Below, in pieces: positions 1 through 11,399 of a stretch of DNA of 64,000 nt. Source of the DNA: Eonycteris spelaea (Eukaryota; Chordata; Mammalia; Chiroptera; Pteropodidae); assembly GCA_003508835.1 (NCBI GenBank), contig PUFA01000021.1, positions 5,248,501 to 5,312,500 of the forward strand, in the 5' to 3' direction. Under the pieces are notes generated by a model, which made no database searches, was not told where the DNA came from, and saw nothing but the letters and a program-made list of their open reading frames with translations. The translations under genes and the position numbers were made by a program. The number at the start of each line of letters is the position of its first letter. The stretch's first letter is position 1.

Positions 1-1384
1 TGTGCCCCCTGTCTGCAAGGGTTGCTGAGAAAGGAACGTAGTGCCTGGCTGGGAAGTACCATTTCGCAGTGAGCCTGCTTCACGGGCGGGGAAATGGCGC
101 TTTGGGATAAACCCTCTTCATCACACTCTCGTCCCTTCTAATGGAACCTGAGCCCCTCAGAGAGTTCTGCATGGGTTTCAAGCAAACTTGACCCACCTTC
201 CCCTTTAGAGATGGAGAAGCCAAGACTCGGACAGGGTCGCCAAGGCCCTTCGGGGGCGTGGAGGGAGGGGACAAACACTCCAGTGCTAGAAGCCCTGTGA
301 TCCAGCCTGTGGCAAACGACATTAGGCTGAGGTTTTACCCGACATCTGAGGTTTTACCCAGTTCTGGCAAATCTCGGTTGCTGAAAATGTATCGTGTCCT
401 AACTCAGCAATTCTCGGGCTCTGCTTGTGGGACCTGGGGGTCCCCTTTCTTGCAGAAACATGGACTTCCCTGGAGTGAAGGCGCGGAGTGGCTGCACTGT
501 CCGGCTGCCGCGGTGCTGGCCAGGGAGCCTGGCGTTGGGGACCTGACCACCAGGACCTGTGACATCCACAGATGCCCTGTACTCAGCAGGCTCCGGTGGA
601 AACCAGTGCTACCGGTTCAAACCAGTTCAGCTTGAAGTCAATCGGAATATATTTTTTTCAGTCTCCTTCCTTGTTGTCGGTGGTTATTCTGTAGATGATA
701 TATTTGCAATGTGGTTTTTTTCTCTTTTGTAAAATTTGAAACTGATGCTTCACCTTTCTTTTACCAAACTACTCCTAAAAACAAAAAACGTTCTAGAAGT
801 CTCTGCCCTTGGAGGCCAGCCTGTCCTATCGCAAAACCACAGGTTGTAGAAAGGGCTGGATGTGAATCGAGGCTCTTGCACCAATTCGCGGTTTAGTTCT
901 CTGAATGCGGGGCCCTCCGTCCAGAAAATGGAAGGAGACCAGCCACGGGTCGTGTGACGACTCAGGAGATGCTGTGGCCGCCGAGCCTGCCACACTGTGG
1001 CGGCCGGTGAACAGCAGCGACGGGTTCCACGGCCACCACGTCCACACCGCTGGTCTGACCTCACGCCAACCTCTCTGGCCCGACCGGCAGCCCCGGAGGC
1101 TGCCCCGGCGCCCGCTGCCCCGGCCCACGCGGGATGCCCCCCCCCCGTGTCTCTGCAGGTCCAAACACTCTGTTCTCTGCAGGTTTTGCCCGAATGCCAC
1201 GTCCACCAGCATCCTGACCGGGGCTCTGGTCAGCGGTCACAGCTGACTCCTGAGAGCCCCAGACACTGAGGCTGTTCTCGGGGCAGGCCCACCCAGGTGG
1301 ACCTGGGGTGCAGGGGCTGGTCACGCTGACACTCCTGGGGGCACACACACAAGACGTGTGGCATTGGGATAGCCACCGTGAAAA
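1..1384. other. Intergenic, no gene recognised
   Basis: GC-rich in the second half (900-1,300, with many CpG). Open frames on both strands show no recognisable domain and overlap each other, as expected in such DNA. No repeat family could be named. Confidence 0.5.
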
Positions 1385-2065
1385 AAGCGAAACACGGCAA
1401 GTATGGGCACGGATGTCGAGAAACTGGGAGCCGTGGCACAGCTGGAAGGAATGTGAAATGATGCAGTCACCGTGGGAAGCAATCGGGTCGTTCCTCAAAG
1501 ACTTACAGTGGGATCCAGTGATCCCACTCAACGCACACGCAGAAGCACCGACAGCGGGGTCTGGAAGACGCACGTACACCTCGCTCTTTGCAGCATTATT
1601 CACGAGAGCCCGGTGGAAGCACCCCCAGGGCCCGTCCGTGGCTGAGTGGACAGAGCGGGGGATACGCACCCAACGGGATGTTATTTAGCCTTAAAAAGGA
1701 AGGAAATTCCGACACTTGCTCCAACATAGATGAACCTTGAGGAAATTAGTCTGAGTGAAAGAGGCCAGTCACGAAAGGACAAATAGTATGCGATTCCACT
1801 GACAAAGGTCCCTGAGGGGTCAGATTCATAGGAACAGGAAGTAGAATAGTGGTTGGGGGTGGGGTGGGGGGCTGTCGCTTAATGAGGATAGCATTTCAGT
1901 TCAGGATGATGAAGAAGTTCTGGAGATGGGTGGTGGTGATGGGTCGCACAGCAGTGTGGACGGGCCGAATGGACCGTACACCTGAAAGTGGTCAAAATGG
2001 TAAATTTTACGTTATGCGTATTTGACTGCAATTAAAAATAAAAACAAAACACAAAACGAAAAATC
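1385..2065 (+). mobile_element. L1 LINE 3' end (old L1M subfamily), truncated
   Basis: Matches the end of L1 ORF2 and the 3' UTR: gcagcattattcac at about 1,591, then the part ending tagccttaaaaaggaagg, then aaattttacgttatgcgt and an A-rich tail with AATAAA-like bases at about 2,035-2,060. Direction is given by the tail. The frame is destroyed. Many positions that are A/T in the L1 consensus are G/C here, creating CpGs. Confidence 0.85.
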
Positions 2066-2434
2066 CCTAAGAGACAGACCGTTTTGCATGTGTCTGTTAT
2101 TCTCTTCTGTTATCTCCCATCGAGGCCTTTCTGATATATTAAAAACCTGCTCAAAGGTTTAAGAAAAAAAGAAAAGAAAAAAGAGAAGGGGGTGTCACTT
2201 CATGGCCTTTTCATTCCGTCAGCATTACCGACGTTCCTTTCCCATAAATTCTGGAAATTTTGCAGTGGTGCATGGAAGTGTGTGGGATGGGCGATCCGAT
2301 GTTTGGGGGACGCGGACCCTGAACCAAATCGGCTTGAGTGCCAGGGCCCTCGCAGGGTGAAGGCCAAGTTGGGGGACCCCAGGAGCAGGATCCCGGGGTG
2401 TAGGAAGGCATGGGGCACTGCAGGGCGCCGATTA
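2066..2434. other. Intergenic, A-rich then unassigned
   Basis: Starts with an A-rich continuation of the L1 tail and a second A/G-rich tract (about 2,161-2,190). The rest is unassigned and shows no coding signal. Confidence 0.4.
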
Positions 2435-2826
2435 GTTTCCTCTCAAAATTCATGTCCATTTGGAACCTATGAATGTGATCGTATTTAGAAATGGGGTCTT
2501 TGCAGATGTGATGAGAGAAAGATCTTGCTTCAAAGCATATCCTCGGATGAAGGGGGAAAGACACAGAGAGACACACACAGGGGAGAATCCGGGGGAAGAC
2601 AGAGGAGAGTGAGAGCGAGGCGGCCATGGGCCCGAGGGCCGCCTGGAGCTCCCGGGCGCTGGCGGAGGCAGGGAGGACCCCCTCCCAGAGCCTGCAGAGG
2701 GAGCTCCGCCTTGCCAACACCTTGCTTTTGGACTTCAGGCCTCCGGACTGTAAAAGAATACATTCCCGCTGTTTTAAGCCCCCGAGTCCGTGGTAGTTTG
2801 CTAGGGCGGCCCTAGGAGACTAGTAT
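2435..2826 (+). mobile_element. MLT1-type solo LTR (ERVL-MaLR)
   Basis: Carries the MLT1/MST order: aaattcatgtcca near the 5' end, ggtctttgcagatgtgatg, a cacagagagacacacacagg block, gcctccggactgtaaaag, and the terminal part ttttaagcccccgagtccg ending cctaggagactagtata. It has diverged by many substitutions and has no internal viral genes. Confidence 0.85.
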
Positions 2827-4084
2827 AGGCAGACGGGCAAAGCCGTGGGTCGTGGCTACAATCCTGGGGGAACAGGAAGGAATGAAGAGGGGCGGGAAGG
2901 GGCCGCAGGGTCAGGAATCCCATCGTAACCAGTGGTGCAAACAGAGTTTATTAGTTCCCGCACCTGAAACGGCCAGCGGGTGTCGGCTTCGGAAGGGGCT
3001 GGACCTGGTCCTTCGGAAAAAGCCATCTAGCTTTAGCTCTCGGCTTAGCTCAGGGGCTTCTCTGGGGCCTGGCTTGGCTCATCGGGGCACTCACAGCAGG
3101 CAGGGCAGTGGGGCATCCCGAGGGGCCAGGCTTGCGGCCCACTCACGCTCCCGGATGACATGGGGACGAGTCTCCCCAAAGAAGTTAGGGTGCTGTTACC
3201 AAGGAATGCGGACAGGGATAAGGACAGGTAAAAATAACAGAAGCCCGTGACCGGGGAGAGGGGGGGTGCTCCACATCCTGCCGCCACCCCTGGGCAACAG
3301 CACGAACTGTAGTTTCGAATGCTCAGTGCGTAGGACTCGGCAGGACGACACAGCCGTGATAAAGCCACGTTCCGGGTGCGCTGTCTGCGGCCGACCTTGG
3401 GGCTCCACCAGGAGTGGCCCCTCCCTGCCCAGCGCCCTGACCTGGGGGGCCCTGGGCTTCCCATTCGGATGACAATGTAACGACCCACCTGGCCTCTCAG
3501 AGAGAAAATCCAGACGGCAGTACTGACTATTCCTACGTGTCTATTTACTAAGTGACCCTGACTGGGGAAATTCAGTCATCGGAGCAAAGAGACGTTGTGC
3601 AGAAGAAAATGCATCTTTTCGCTTTTCGAGGAGAGATTGCACCCGTGGCCCGCAGAGCATCCTGTGCTGATTCCGTCAGACACCGTGGCTGCCAGGCGCC
3701 TGCTGGGGGGGCCTTAGTCCTGCCAATCCCAGGGGATAAACCGAGGATTATGTCCAGAGGATCAGGGCAGCAGAGTCCTGGGTCACCTGGCCGGGAATAG
3801 GCTCTAAATTGGGGGCAGTGGGGAGGGGGTGGACTAAAGCTAATGACATGACAAATGGATTTGCGAGGGGACTTTTTCCTGTTTGGGGGCAGCTCAGCAG
3901 AACTCACTGCCAAAGAGCCAGCCCGCAGCATGTCCCCGTGACAGAGGCGGTGCCTGTCGGGCCTACTAACCCCCTCTGCTGAGGGACAGGGAAGGGGTGT
4001 GAAGAAAGGACAGGAGACCGGGAGAGAAAGGAGAGGAAGTTAAGGGGTGGGGGGAAAGAATGTAAATACCCAAGCAGACCCCCT
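2827..4084. other. Intergenic, no gene recognised
   Basis: Unassigned GC-rich DNA. Overlapping frames on both strands (for example 3,045-3,488 minus) lack domains or conserved motifs. Confidence 0.45.
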
Positions 4085-4240
4085 GCGATGCTTACTGGGT
4101 GCCCAACACCGTCCTAAATGCTTCGTGGGCACAGTCCCCTCTTGACGAGCCCATGATGGAGGGGCTATGGCGCCCCCCTTTTCACAGAGGCAGAGGCTGA
4201 GACACAGAGGCGGGGTGACGCCTCCCTGGCTGTATTCAAG
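4085..4240 (-). mobile_element. MIR SINE, reverse orientation
   Basis: The plus strand reads in the reverse MIR order: cttactgggtgcccaacac (gtgccaggcac core), then ccttttcacagaggcagagg, then gagacacagaggcgggg. It is strongly diverged, with extra G/C. Confidence 0.6.
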
Positions 4241-4627
4241 AGCATTCAGTGAGTTCCAGGCCGCGCACGGAGTGTGGGTGTTCCGTCCGCAGTGCTTGCT
4301 GAGCGTGTTCTGTGACTCTGACGCCCGCTGGCCCGGGGGCTCCCAGGTCCAGGGTCGCTCCAGGCTGCTCGCAGCCAGGTGATGGAAATAGACGCAGGTG
4401 ATTGCGCTGGGGCGAGATGCTGCTGTCCAGGTGCAGACACTGAGATAGTGAGAAGCAGCAAAGGGCCTGGGATGTCCCGGCAGGCGCCTCGCCGTGGACG
4501 GGTTCCCAGTGCAGGGGCTCCGTTTCCGTGGGGGAGGTGACAGCGGCAGACGGGGAGTTAGAGGGGAGCACCCCGAATGGCAACTTGAGGTGTCCCAGCC
4601 TGACAGCCTTGAAAGGTTTCGGGGTCA
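4241..4627. other. Intergenic, no gene recognised
   Basis: Unassigned GC-rich DNA without coding or repeat signal that I can name. Confidence 0.4.
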
Positions 4628-5115
4628 GTCAGGACATTCTCAGTTGCAAGGGACAGACATCAAATTCAAACTCGTCTAGACGGAAGAAGGATGGTGGCAG
4701 GGGGACTCTGGGGGAGGGACTAGAAGGCGGCTTTGGAGGGAAGCCAGGCACTCCTCTTCCGTTCTGACTCTGGCCCGGGCTTCTCCGGGCCTAGCAGGGC
4801 CTCCCGCTGCAGTGGGGTGTTCTTGGGGCGGCAGGGGACCACCGTGGGGGCAGGCACGTCTGTATGGAAGGCCCCCACGGGGTGCCACCTCAGTGTGGCT
4901 GTCCCAGCTGACATCATTCAGTTTAAAGATCACTGAAGAGCAGACAGAGACTCTGTTTCCCAGCTTCAGTAGGAGAAGCCCAGGGAAGAATTCTGAGTGG
5001 TCTAGTTTCAATCACATGACTGACACTGGGCCCATCGCTGTGGCCAGGGCCACAGAGCGCTTTACTTGGCAGGACTGGGTCATGTGACCACCATGTGACC
5101 TGGGTCATGTGACCG
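4628..5115 (+). mobile_element. Ancient interspersed repeat, family not named
   Basis: Starts ctcagttgcaagggacaga and ends in a block containing ccatcgctgtggccagggcc and the gggtcatgtgacc motif. This order recurs in an old mammalian repeat whose consensus begins cagttgcaagtgacagaaa. I cannot assign the RepBase name from memory. Confidence 0.45.
5077..5114. promoter_or_regulatory. Clustered palindromic E-box/M-box motifs GGTCATGTGACC
   Basis: The palindrome gggtcatgtgacc occurs at 5,077-5,089 and 5,102-5,114, with a half-like copy ccatgtgacc between them at 5,091-5,100. GTCATGTGAC is the core bound by MiT/TFE and USF basic helix-loop-helix factors. Binding is inferred from the motif only. Confidence 0.35.
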
Positions 5116-5560
5116 GTGGAGGGAGGGAGGGAGGCGAGCCTGCTGAGCTTGGCAGCCCCCTCCCACTGGGAGGGCACCTTTTCCAGGAAGCCGGTGGATA
5201 AACAACAGATGTGGGCGGCAGGCAGGGAGGGCCCAGTCAGGTTGGTTTTAGAGATTACTGGGCAGGCGGCAGGGAGGCTGGCCCCTGCTCCCAGGGCCCG
5301 GACGTGGGCATGCAGTCAAGAGAAACGTCACTCGACCCCGTTAGGTACACGCTCGCCTGCTCCAACCCTTGATGAGGATAACAAGCCAAGTTTTAGTGTT
5401 ATTTGAAATTCAGAATAGATTGTCAGGAAGGGAGATTGAGCACTGCTTTGCTTCTAAGCCACACGCCCTTTCCCTGGGGAGCCCACACCCCAGACCCCCA
5501 CCCCTCGTCAGGAGGACCAAAGTTGAATGGAGGGAGCAGCTGTGAGAGGGAACCATCCTG
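5116..5560. other. Intergenic, no gene recognised
   Basis: Unassigned; begins with a short ggga-rich run. No coding signal. Confidence 0.4.
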
Positions 5561-5702
5561 GACCTGTGCTTCTCTGACCATCCTTGCCCAGGGACCCCCT
5601 GGGCATCCTGTTAAAATGCAGCTTCTGATGAGGGAACCTGAGATTCTGCTTTTCCAACGAGCTCCCTGATGGCGGGCCCCACACCCCACTTTGAGCACTT
5701 AG
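5561..5702 (+). mobile_element. MER5A-type hAT-Charlie MITE
   Basis: Shows the MER5 pattern: gaccccctgggcatcctgtt, aaaatgcagcttctgatg, cctgagattctgcttttcca, ccacaccccactttgagcac. It is non-autonomous and has no transposase. Confidence 0.75.
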
Positions 5703-6059
5703 AACATAGAACCATCCGGACTAGATGAAAAGGCGGATGAAGCTGAGGGCTGACTGTCACGGCAGCCGCCCAGACGGTCAGTTCATGGTTCTGCTCAGAC
5801 CGGTGAGTTGGCAGAGCCGAAGCCAGGCAGGTGGACAGACTTTCTCTGAGCCTATGACAGTCTGGGCCACTCAGACCCCCTCCTAACATAGGGAGAACCG
5901 GGGGAGGGAGGAGATCTGCTCCCACTGTTGGATTAGAGCTGCAGCAGGGTCCCCTTGTGCCACCTGTGGGGAGTGGAGGGGTGGGGGAGGACTGTGTCAC
6001 TCTCCCTGGCAACAAGGATGGGTGCCCCGATCCTGCTGCGGGAGTGTGAGCTGGCACCC
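5703..6059. other. Intergenic, no gene recognised
   Basis: Unassigned GC-rich DNA without coding or repeat signal that I can name. Confidence 0.4.
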
Positions 6060-6480
6060 AGAGGTGTCAGGGTTTAAGCCCTGGAACCTGTAAGTGTGAC
6101 TGCACATGGCGAAGTCTTTGCAGATGTGATTGAATTAGGGATTTTGAAACGGGGGGGGGGAGTAGCCTGGATTATCCAGGTGGGCCCTGAATGCAATCAC
6201 GCGTATTCTTATCAGATGGAAGGAGAGGGAGATTTGACGCAGAGGAGGAGAAGGCAATGTCACCACGAAGGCAGAGATCAGATGCTGCGGCCAGAGACGG
6301 GCAGCCACGCAGAGCTGGAGGAGGCCGTAAGGGACAGGCCCTCCTCGGAGCCTCTGGAGGGCACGCGCCCTCCCACCCTTCATTCCGTGCTTCCGGCCTC
6401 CTGGACGGTGAGAGGCTGCTTCTGTTGTTTGAAGCCACGCCGTCTGCGGGGACGTTGTCACGGTGGCCACAGGAAGTGAG
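6060..6480 (+). mobile_element. MLT1-type solo LTR (MLT1B/C-like)
   Basis: Contains gtctttgcagatgtgattga, cctggattatccaggtgggc, gaggccgtaagggacagg and the terminal ttctgttgtttgaagccacg. The central order fits MLT1B/C. It carries many CpG gains and a run of nine Gs at about 6,152. Confidence 0.85.
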
Positions 6481-7739
6481 TGCGGGTGGGGTCAGTCCCT
6501 CCTTACGCCAACCCCCTGCCACCTGCCAGTTCGGGCCCCCCAGAGGTGACCCTCTCTTCCTCCTTGGCACCCATGACAGCGCCCTGTCCCGTGTCTGAAA
6601 ACGGGGGATCACCGTTAGTGAACTGAGGTGTGGGCGGGACTTAGATAATTAGGGACTTTTTTTTCTTCTTCTTTTTTCGACAGAACCACTTTGCCCTTCA
6701 AAAGAGGCACCTGAGACATTCCGGGCTTTTCCCAGGGCTGCTGTCCTGGCTCAGAGGACGAAGCTGAGACTCTGTAACGAAGCCACCTTCAGAATCAGGT
6801 GACAAGCCCAATGAGGAAACCAGAAATGTCACGTTACAGCCACATTTTGCATTTGTCTCCTAGAATGAAACCTCGTTGGGTCACCCCCCTCACTTACTGG
6901 ACTTGGTTCTGTGTAACTTGTGATCATTTCCAAAAATCGACTCCAGACTGTGGCCACGTGGGCCCTTTGAGAGACGCTGGACCAGCTCCCCTGAGGGCCA
7001 ATGCTTCTGACTAGTCAGCATCAGCTCATTCCCCACCTTTTGTGGCCTCAGGAATAGAGGAAGCAGGCATTTCGCCTTAGTTAACCCTTTCACTACCAGG
7101 CTGAAATTAGCCCAGCCTGAGGGAGGCCAAGGAAGCTCATAGTTTTTTTTTTTCCCTGGGCTGAGCTAGCGTCCGGATTGTTTTTCCAACAGGAATGATC
7201 CCAGACTTGCCGCTGAGCTTCCCCGCCTGTGTTTCTTGAGTCATCTCACCCGCAGGCTTGCGGTTATGGCAGAGTTTTGAATCAAGGAACAGGGGGACAA
7301 TGCGCCTTGCTTCTGTCCTGTTTTTATGTCTTCCTCATCCTTATTTCTGATCTTCCCCTTGTTCCATTTTGGGTTTGTTTGGTGTGGGCCTGAATTCAAT
7401 GGAATGGAAGAGGGACATTCTCTACAGTGCCTGAAGTCATAATTGTCGGGAAAGAAGTGCTCTCGACTCCGGGAAGAAGACGTGGGGACTGGCAGGCAAG
7501 GGCGACTTCCTAGAGCTTTTTGCAGTAAGTGGCTGCCCGGTGCCCCGGTGCCCTCCCTTGTCCTGCTTCCTCACTTCCTCATTGGCCAGTAAAGGGTTTG
7601 GGTTGGAGCCGGAGGAGTGTCTGGAGGTAAACACCCACTCACTGGGGCCTCGTTAAAAGGCAGATTCTGATTTGTTTGCAGGTGTCAGCCCTGCGAGTCC
7701 ACAGGCCTGACCAGCGCCCAGGTGAGGAGCACCTCAGTG
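6481..7739. other. Intergenic, no gene recognised
   Basis: Unassigned; pyrimidine-rich tract at 6,658-6,678 and a T-run at 7,143-7,154. Short frames only. Confidence 0.4.
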
Positions 7740-8025
7740 TGGCACTTCACTCTGAGCTTGGGACTTTTGTTCAACAGGCAGAATCTCAGGCCCGCCCCCG
7801 CCTCCTCACTCAGAATTCGCATTTTCACTAGGTCTGTGGGAATGAGGGGGCGGGACACCACGGGGGGAGGGGCTCGCGCTGTGTTGTGTGTCACGGGGGA
7901 GTCTGAAAGCGCCCCTGCCTGGATCCCCCTCCTGAGGCCCTATTAATTAGTGGGGAGTGGCTTGGGCATCGTCCCTGCTCCCAGATGATTGTAATTGGCA
8001 GCAGAGTTTGAAGACGGCTGGATAA
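7740..8025 (+). mobile_element. MER5-like element, probably split into two halves
   Basis: The left part has caggcagaatctcaggcccg followed by cagaattcgcattttcacta. The right part (about 7,950-8,022) has cttgggcatcg and cccagatgattgtaattggc. The two halves fit the two ends of a MER5A-type element, with about 110 bp of GC-rich DNA between them. Confidence 0.4.
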
Positions 8026-8444
8026 GAAGGTCTTTAGGCTCCAATCCATGATGCTGAGGTTTCACTGGGGTGACTCTGCCCGACTGACATCGGCCAGAAG
8101 AAGCCCCTGAGTCGCGCAGAGGTATCTGTGGATGTGGCCTCAGCACCGTCCCAGCTCCCTCAAGACGGGACCTGGTTTACAGCAAACGAAGGGCCGGTCC
8201 TTGGCAACATCATGAAATACACGTGCTCTGTCTCCGATTCCTCTCTGTGGTGCCCTTTGACCTTCAGGGGTCCAGGGGTCTCTGTTCTGTGATCTGGCCT
8301 GACCTCTGGGGATCCTGTAGCAGGAGAGGGTCTTGTGTCATCCACTTACACGATAGTGAAGATTTAAGTCAGTGGGTTACCCTCCTCTGGGGCGGGGGGA
8401 GGGGCGGGAGAAACCTGCAATGTATTATTTTTAATTATAAAGAA
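8026..8444. other. Intergenic, no gene recognised
   Basis: Unassigned, no coding signal. Confidence 0.4.
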
Positions 8445-8630
8445 GGCAGCGTGGGAAGCACGTGGGCTCTGGAATCTCCCCAAGCTGGGTTTACGGCTTG
8501 GGTGATGATGCGTTATGTGCCCCTGAGAATGTCACATCAACCTGACGAGAGACTCAGTGTCTTTGCAAATAACGCCAACCTCACGGCTCCCAGCAGGATA
8601 GACCCAGCAGACAGCAGACCCTCAGTAACG
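8445..8630 (+). mobile_element. MIR SINE
   Basis: Forward MIR order: agcacgtgggctctggaatc, ctgggtttacggcttgg, gcccctgagaatgtcac, cagtgtctttgcaaataac. Highly diverged. Confidence 0.55.
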
Positions 8631-9196
8631 TCTGCTTCCTTCCTGACCCACCGCTGCGTATTCAATCAGGACGGGACTCTGAGACCCCACAGGCCCCTGG
8701 GAGCCTCACGGAGAGGCGCAGGACTGTCGGTTGCCGGCACTGGGAGACCCTGAAAGGCCCCGGGTGATCAGCTCTGCTCAGGTCCTAGAGGCACGTCTTC
8801 GGAGCGGGGTGTGTGTGCCTCAGAGGCTCAGCCACACAGGATCGTGCTACAGAAGGATGATGATAGAATTTCCCCTCGTCGGGGTTCAGACAAGCTCCAG
8901 GCTCCCCCAGCACCCCTTGTCCGATGCTTCCTGGACCCACTCATTTGCTCCACAAGGACCAGCTCAGAGGCACCCCGAGGCATGTAGTTGGAGTTAGAAA
9001 CAGGCGCCAAGCCGTGCGTGGGGTTGCCACTGAGTAAGGAGCATATTCTTTCGGGGGTGCCCATGAAATGGGATGGCAGGGGAGGGGCTGGGAAACCAGG
9101 CATGGGGTAGGCAAGACACAGGTAAGCAGGCCGTTCTGGGTTCTTGTTCTTTACTGACTGACAGCTCAGTCTTGGAGACACCCCCAACCCCCAGAG
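8631..9196. other. Intergenic, no gene recognised
   Basis: Unassigned, no coding signal. Confidence 0.4.
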
Positions 9197-9390
9197 GGGG
9201 TTGCCAGAGAAAATGCAGGGCATCCAGGTAAATCGAATTCTAGATAATGAGTTCTGTTCTAGACGAACCACGAAATTTTAGTGTAAGTACATCAAAAATA
9301 TTGTACGGGAAATACACAAAAACTATTTATTGTTGATCTGAAATTCACATTTAAGAGGCATCCCCCATTTCTAGCTACTAAATCTGATAT
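9197..9390. mobile_element. Palindromic MITE-like DNA transposon relic
   Basis: Left arm ggggttgccagagaaaatgc with tagataatgag; right arm tgttgatctgaaattcacat with gctactaaatctg. The arms are degraded inverted copies around a centre at about 9,290. The sequence resembles a common mammalian palindromic MITE (gttgccagataaaatacagg type). Family name not assigned. Confidence 0.5.
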
Positions 9391-9844
9391 CTTTACCCAC
9401 TGGACACCCCTTATGCCCGAGGCCGCCCCAGCCGGGCTGCCCGGGCCCAGGACACGTGCACAGAGAGGGTGTCTGTGTGGGGTGCCGGGGCGGGTCTCTG
9501 GGGTCCTGGCTTCCTGGCCGTGCTGGGGTGGGGTGGCCTGTAGTTAGGTGGGAGCCACAGCATCTGCTTTCCCAGATCCTGGGAGGTGCTTCCCGTTTCC
9601 TCTCCAATGTTCAGTTCTTTGTAAAGTGGGAAACATTGCCTCATACTGAAAAAAAAAAAAATGCCTGGAGGTTTCACAAATGACCTGGTATCTAATCTCA
9701 GAACATGTGATGTCATCCACATCATGATGATGACATTATAAGGATGAGATGCCTTACCCACAATTCTGAAATTCAAGACACTCTGACAAGGCCTTTTCTT
9801 CTTTTTTTTAATGGTAGGGCCTGCGAGGCAGTGACAGCAGGCCA
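9391..9844. other. Intergenic, no gene recognised
   Basis: Unassigned; A-run at 9,649-9,661 and T-run near 9,803-9,810. Confidence 0.4.
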
Positions 9845-10015
9845 CTGAGCTCTTACTTAGTGAGACGCACTGTGCCAAATTAAACGCTTTACATACCTCA
9901 TCCCATTGAATCCTCCTCACTGTCTATTAAACATACACTTTCATTTTCATTTTCCTAATTGTTGAAATTGAAGTATAGCCCGTTAAAGCACACGCATCTT
10001 GCACAGCTGGGAGGC
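9845..10015 (-). mobile_element. MIR SINE, reverse orientation
   Basis: The plus strand has gcactgtgccaaattaaacg, ctttacatacctcatccc, aatcctcctcactgtc and cttgcacagctgggagg in the reverse MIR order. A second similar fragment (tttattgagcagttactat) lies at about 10,172-10,225. Confidence 0.5.
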
Positions 10016-10234
10016 TTATCGCTCAGAGAGCCCTTGCCTGCAACTCACTCAGCTCCACCCGTCACCTACACCCCAGCGCCTGCCTCGTGTCCCGCCCCAG
10101 GAATTACCCCCAAAAGGAGACCGCTGTCCTGTTATCGAGAATTCATTTTGCCTAGCTAAACAAAGTGCCGTTATTTATTGAGCAGTTACTATATATCAGG
10201 GACTAGAGTATTTCTTATATCGACTCGATCGGAG

Positions 10235-10690
10235 TGGGTTCTGCAGGGGAGAACGCTTTTGCCTTTGGCTGGTCTCATAATTAAATGACTCGACAGACTA
10301 ATAGAAGATCAAATGTTGTATGCATGGGAGCCCCAAAGATAGGCTACAAGGAGTGGCGGAAGCAGATTGCTTTTAAACCTTTTAGATAAAGAAACAATTA
10401 TTTGTGCAGATTTGATCAAACAAAGGGGCTTGGGGTAGTAACGAAGAAGTAACAAGAGAAGTAGCGAAGTCCGTCTGTGTAGCCTTGTGTGTTGAATCCC
10501 CTGTCTCTGGTGATAAGGATGCGTCTACCCTCTTGTTTTCAGGGGGACAGAGGAGGGTCAGAATGTCCTTGCAATGGCTTTTTCTAAAATAACTTTAATT
10601 CAAAATAATCAATATGCTAAAATGGCATGTTTTGGGGTGGCATATTTTGCTTCCTCTCGGTATTCTTATAATTTCATTTGACAAGTGAAA
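10235..10690 (-). mobile_element. LTR-like element (ERV class unresolved)
   Basis: Read on the minus strand it has the texture of an LTR: aatatgccaccccaaaacat near its start, a tttaaaagcaatctgctt box, and atgcatacaacatttgat near the end. No viral gene is attached. The family is not recognised, the orientation is inferred, and the edges are uncertain. Confidence 0.4.
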
Positions 10691-10789
10691 AGAAATCAGA
10701 GTTTAGGGATATTATAGAACTGGCCCTAAATCATTGCGCTAGTAATTAATAGAGGTGGGGTATACTTTCCTTCATAAAACTTTCCGTTG

Positions 10790-11325
10790 AGCATAACCTG
10801 CACACTCAAAAGTGCATGTGTCATAAATTTAGCTTCAGGAACGTTCGCAAACAGCTAACAGTGTTGCAACCACCACCCCAGACGGAGAAAAAACATCATC
10901 AGCAACAGACACAATGCCCCCACCCCCAAGGCTAACTAACCACTGCCCTGACTCCTGACGCCTTTGCCTGGTTTTGAACTGTGTGTGAACGGGATGAAGC
11001 AGTAGGTTCTGACTTTTCCACTGGATGCCGAGCTGGCAGATCCATCCGTCTGCGTTGGGGAGGCTGGAGTTCACTCTGTTTTATTGCTGAGACACACATG
11101 GTCACCGAGCACTCACGGTGTGTTCTCCCATTCAGTTTCGTAAATCACCAGGAACGCTGTGATCTGGATTCTGGTACCTGTCTTTTGGCGAACATGCACA
11201 CATGTCCGTTCAGTGTCTGCCTTGGAACGGATTCAGAGTCACGGAGTCACGGAGAACGTCTATGTCTAGCTTTTTAAAAATCTTTCAGTTTTCCGAAGTG
11301 GTTACACCAACGGCTACTTTATAAT
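10790..11325 (-). mobile_element. L1 LINE 3' end, reverse orientation
   Basis: The plus strand carries the reverse complement of L1 3' sequence: gttgcaaccaccaccccaga, ctaactaaccactgccctga, cttggaacgg and ttttccgaagtggttacacc. It is strongly diverged and has no coding capacity left. Confidence 0.7.
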
Positions 11326-11399
11326 ACACTATTTCACTGTTACGGTATTACCCCCACTTAAAGCGGACACAATATATTAAGAGCAGGTTTTAAGAGAAA

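Noticed and set aside
1061..1669. 202-codon minus-strand frame
   Set aside because: Its right half lies antisense in a decayed L1; the left half is GC-rich chance frame.
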